DNA from: Roseiarcus sp050015575
GTDB taxonomy: Bacteria; Pseudomonadota; Alphaproteobacteria; Rhizobiales; Beijerinckiaceae
Assembly (NCBI GenBank): GCA_050015575.1
Contig: JBEKBD010000115.1
Span: forward strand, 1-8,764
Reading direction: 5' to 3'
DNA length: 8,764 bases
Positions 6,921-8,764 of this stretch are shown here, piece by piece. The notes below the pieces were generated by a model. It was not told the DNA's origin. It ran no database searches and saw only the letters and a list, made by a program, of their open reading frames with translations. The stretch's first letter is position 1, and every line of letters starts with the position of its first letter. The translations under genes were made by a program, and so were the position numbers.

Positions 6921-8243
6921 ATGGCGCTCATACCATCACCACAATGGTTAGACACCGGCGATAACGCTTGGCAATTGGCGGCCGCAACGTTCGTCGGATT
7001 GCAAAGCATCCCGGGGCTGACCGTCCTCTACGGCGGGATAGTAAAGAAAAAGTGGGCGATCAACTCCGCCTTCATGTCGATCTACGCTTTCGCGTCGGTC
7101 CTCGTGGTCTGGATCCTGTTCGATTACAACATGGCGTTCGGGCCACAACTATGGCCCTTCCTAGGCATGCCGGGGTTAGCGACCTCGGCGCTGTTCACCA
7201 CCGGCCAAGCGACCATTCCGGCCGCCGCGTCGGGCATGCCGCCGCTCGCGTTTCCGATGGCGACGCTGGTGTTCTTCCAGTTCGTGTTCGCCGCCATCAC
7301 CGTCATCATTCTCGCCGGTTCGTTGCTCGGGCGCATGAATTTCTCGGCGTGGATGATCTTCTGCCCAGTGTGGATGACCCTCGTCTACACGGTCGGGGCG
7401 TTCAGTCTGTGGGGCGGCGGTTGGCTCGCTTCGATGGGGGTGGCGGACTTCTCGGGCGGCTACGTCATCCATTTGGCCGCGGGAACCTCCGGGTTCGTCG
7501 CCGCCTGGGTGATCGGCCCAAGGCTGCAGGCCGATCGCGACCACTTCCCACCCAATAGTCTGTTGGTGACGCTGGTCGGCGCCGGCATCCTGTGGCTGGG
7601 TTGGAACGGCTTCAACGGCGGCGACCCCTACTTCGCCAACGCGGACGCCGGCGCGGCGGTCCTCAACACCAACACCGCCACCGCAGTGGCCCTTCTCGTT
7701 TGGACGCTGCTCGACAAGTTCGCCTACGGCAAGCCGTCGGTGCTCGGAGCGGTCAACGGCATGATCGCCGGTCTAGTCGGCATCACGCCCGCCGCTGGTT
7801 ACGTGGATGGTTGGGGCGCGATCGCCATCGGCGTCGTCGCCGGCATCATCCCGTGGCTCGCCATGAACAAGCTGCAGAAGATGAAGTTCATGATGAAGGT
7901 GGACGATACGCTGAGCGTGTTCTCCACCCACGGCGTGGCCGGCCTCTGCGGCGGCTTGATGACGGGCATCTTGGCCAACCCGGCCATGTTGCAGTACATC
8001 GGCACCGACAAGGAAGCGCCCGGCATCAACGTGACAGGTCTTCTCTACGGCAACGCGCCCCAGCTCCTGCTTCAGTTGGAAGGGGCGGCGTTCATCATCG
8101 TCTACAACGCGATCGCGACCTACATCATCCTCAAGGTCATTTCGTTCATTGTGCCGCTGCGCATGGACGAGGCGACCCTGAAGGTGGGAGACGACGCGGT
8201 TCACGGCGAGACGGCCTACGCCATCGGCGTGGAGGGCGAGTAA
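6921..8243 (+). CDS. amtB: Ammonium channel/transporter, Amt family
   Basis: Inner-membrane trimeric channel for ammonium. The ATG at 6921 (440 residues) is chosen because GGGGG (6910-6914) lies 6 bases upstream and the longer in-frame ATG at 6849 falls inside the sigma-54 promoter. There is no signal peptide; the protein opens with PSPQWLDTGDNAWQLA directly before the first of about 11 membrane helices. Compared with E. coli AmtB, the pore twin histidines are His184 (YVIHLAAG) and His337 (VFSTHGVAG), the structural Asp160 is Asp176 (ADFSGG), Trp148 is Trp164 (LWGGG), and the Phe gate is Phe123 and Phe231. The Ser219 position is Asp235 in FNGGDPYF. The C-terminal tail (VGDDAVHGETAY) is the segment that contacts GlnK in relatives, yet no glnK gene adjoins it here. 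glnA follows 402 bases later. Confidence 0.96.
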   Translation: MALIPSPQWLDTGDNAWQLAAATFVGLQSIPGLTVLYGGIVKKKWAINSAFMSIYAFASVLVVWILFDYNMAFGPQLWPFLGMPGLATSALFTTGQATIPAAASGMPPLAFPMATLVFFQFVFAAITVIILAGSLLGRMNFSAWMIFCPVWMTLVYTVGAFSLWGGGWLASMGVADFSGGYVIHLAAGTSGFVAAWVIGPRLQADRDHFPPNSLLVTLVGAGILWLGWNGFNGGDPYFANADAGAAVLNTNTATAVALLVWTLLDKFAYGKPSVLGAVNGMIAGLVGITPAAGYVDGWGAIAIGVVAGIIPWLAMNKLQKMKFMMKVDDTLSVFSTHGVAGLCGGLMTGILANPAMLQYIGTDKEAPGINVTGLLYGNAPQLLLQLEGAAFIIVYNAIATYIILKVISFIVPLRMDEATLKVGDDAVHGETAYAIGVEGE

Positions 8244-8305
8244 GTCGGGCCCGCGCCGGCGGCTCCTCCTTGGCGTCTCGCCCTCGTTCCATTCTGTCGA
8301 GGCGC

Positions 8306-8325
8306 CGAAGCGGATTGACGCTTCG
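8306..8325 (+). terminator. Hairpin downstream of amtB
   Basis: CGAAGCG (8306-8312) pairs with CGCTTCG (8319-8325) around the 6-base loop GATTGA, 62 bases after the amtB stop. Could act in amtB termination together with the stronger hairpin that follows. No T-run. Confidence 0.3.
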
Positions 8326-8345
8326 CCGGCGATCATGACAACAAT

Positions 8346-8371
8346 CGCCGCGGCGCATTTGCGCCGCGGCG
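8346..8371 (+). terminator. Very stable 11-bp GC hairpin between amtB and glnA
   Basis: CGCCGCGGCGC (8346-8356) and GCGCCGCGGCG (8361-8371) are perfect complements around the loop ATTT. All 11 pairs are G-C, the strongest structure in the window. It fits a terminator for amtB or a transcript-processing barrier, but TCCACG rather than a T-run follows it. Confidence 0.45.
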
Positions 8372-8455
8372 TCCACGCAAGACGCGCGCCGGCAACGAAT
8401 CCGGCTCGCGCGGGCCGCAGCGGCGTTCTGCGACGCCGGGACCTAGTCGATTCGG

Positions 8456-8481
8456 TCGCAAAGCGAAGTCGAAATTTGCGA
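8456..8481. promoter_or_regulatory. Inverted repeat upstream of glnA, possible operator
   Basis: TCGCAAA (8456-8462) and TTTGCGA (8475-8481) are perfect 7-base arms 12 bases apart, so arm centres are 19 bases apart, near two helical turns. This lies about 165 bases before the glnA start. It could be a dimer binding site or a leader hairpin; I recognise no known regulator motif. Confidence 0.25.
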
Positions 8482-8645
8482 GACGTCGTCATGGTCGAAG
8501 AGGCAGGCCATTCCACGTGCGCGGCGCCGCCGGCGCGCAGAGGCGAGCGAACCGCGTTCGCGTCGGCCATCGAAGACATAATCAGCATCAGGACGGGGAA
8601 GTCTGAACGCAACGCGCTTGCGCGCGTGTTTGGGGAGTAACAGCT

Positions 8646-8764
8646 ATGGCGATCAAGACGGCCAGCGACTTTATGAAATTCGCAGCGGACAACAAGGTCG
8701 AGATCATCGATCTCAAGTTCTGCGACGTGCCCGGACTCTGGCAGCATTTCTCGGCTTCCGCCAA
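8646..8764 (+). CDS. glnA: Glutamine synthetase type I, N-terminal 39 codons only
   Basis: ATP-dependent synthesis of glutamine from glutamate and ammonium. The ATG at 8646 has GGGGAG (8632-8637) 8 bases upstream. The visible residues include KFAADNKVEIIDLKFCDVP followed by GLWQHFS, the first part of the beta-grasp domain of bacterial GlnA, whose usual form is like VEFVDLRFTDTRGKWQHV. The LKF...PGLWQH version resembles the forms seen in cyanobacteria and some other phyla more than the RGKWQH form usual in alphaproteobacteria, though 39 codons are too few to place it. The catalytic residues and the adenylylation Tyr lie beyond the right edge. It follows amtB in the same direction. Confidence 0.9.
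   Translation, partial: MAIKTASDFMKFAADNKVEIIDLKFCDVPGLWQHFSASA

Larger units (their letters stand above)
8244..8645. other. 402-base amtB-glnA spacer with three inverted repeats
   Basis: No convincing gene is seen here. It holds three perfect inverted repeats listed separately (8306-8325, 8346-8371, 8456-8481) and the glnA Shine-Dalgarno GGGGAG (8632-8637). A plus-strand frame from 8335 to 8640 stays open and ends just before glnA, but it is Arg/Ala-rich, has no ribosome site and no family signature. No sigma-54 site with the GG-N10-GC spacing was found before glnA; CATAAT at 8577-8582 could be a -10 element but lacks a good -35. Confidence 0.55.

Noticed and set aside
8315..8343. Sigma-70 promoter with TTGACG at 8315-8320
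   Set aside because: No -10-like hexamer at the right distance, and the hexamer lies within an inverted repeat.
8335..8640. A 101-codon plus-strand frame ending just before glnA, considered as a GlnK or a new small protein
   Set aside because: No PII signature, no ribosome site, Arg/Ala-rich composition, and it runs through the two strongest inverted repeats. Random frames of this length are common at this GC content.
7773..8747. A 324-codon minus-strand frame under the end of amtB and into glnA
   Set aside because: Mostly the antisense of amtB; no motif, and it spans three transcription features on the other strand.

Overview
The window looks like chromosomal DNA of a high-GC alphaproteobacterium. 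The gene set and protein signatures suggest Hyphomicrobiales, possibly a Methylocystaceae/Beijerinckiaceae-type organism, but that rank is a guess from protein style and not from a marker gene. Coding density is high, third codon positions are strongly G/C, and no insertion sequence, CRISPR array, tRNA, rRNA or phage gene is visible.

Layout from left to right: (1) the C-terminal three quarters of katG (catalase-peroxidase), cut by the window edge and followed by a GC-rich hairpin; (2) a small unrecognised membrane protein; (3) a tight folate operon folP-folB-folK (dihydropteroate synthase, dihydroneopterin aldolase, HPPK), joined by a 4-base ATGA overlap and an 11-base overlap and preceded by a strong hairpin; (4) on the minus strand, converging on folK, a tail-anchored fusion of a PP2C phosphatase and a Ser/Thr kinase, and upstream of it a small exported protein with two cysteines; (5) a roughly 400-base divergent region with a probable decayed or frameshifted small gene on the minus strand and a near-perfect sigma-54 promoter facing right; (6) amtB (ammonium channel) under that promoter; (7) a 402-base spacer with three inverted repeats; (8) the first 39 codons of glnA (glutamine synthetase), cut by the right edge.

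How the genes fit together: the right half is a nitrogen-assimilation neighbourhood. AmtB brings in ammonium, glutamine synthetase fixes it, and the sigma-54 site implies NtrC-type control by nitrogen status. PP2C-kinase fusions of this type are often annotated near nitrate/ammonium assimilation genes in proteobacteria, so the fusion may act in nitrogen signalling; this is inference. The left half is housekeeping: peroxide detoxification and folate synthesis. I found no clearly new multi-gene system. The most interesting items are the kinase whose activation segment contains no Ser or Thr, the sigma-54 promoter that fixes the amtB start, an Asp at the usual Ser position of the Amt recruitment site, a Gly at the KatG position corresponding to M. 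tuberculosis Ser315, and the structured leaders before folP and glnA.
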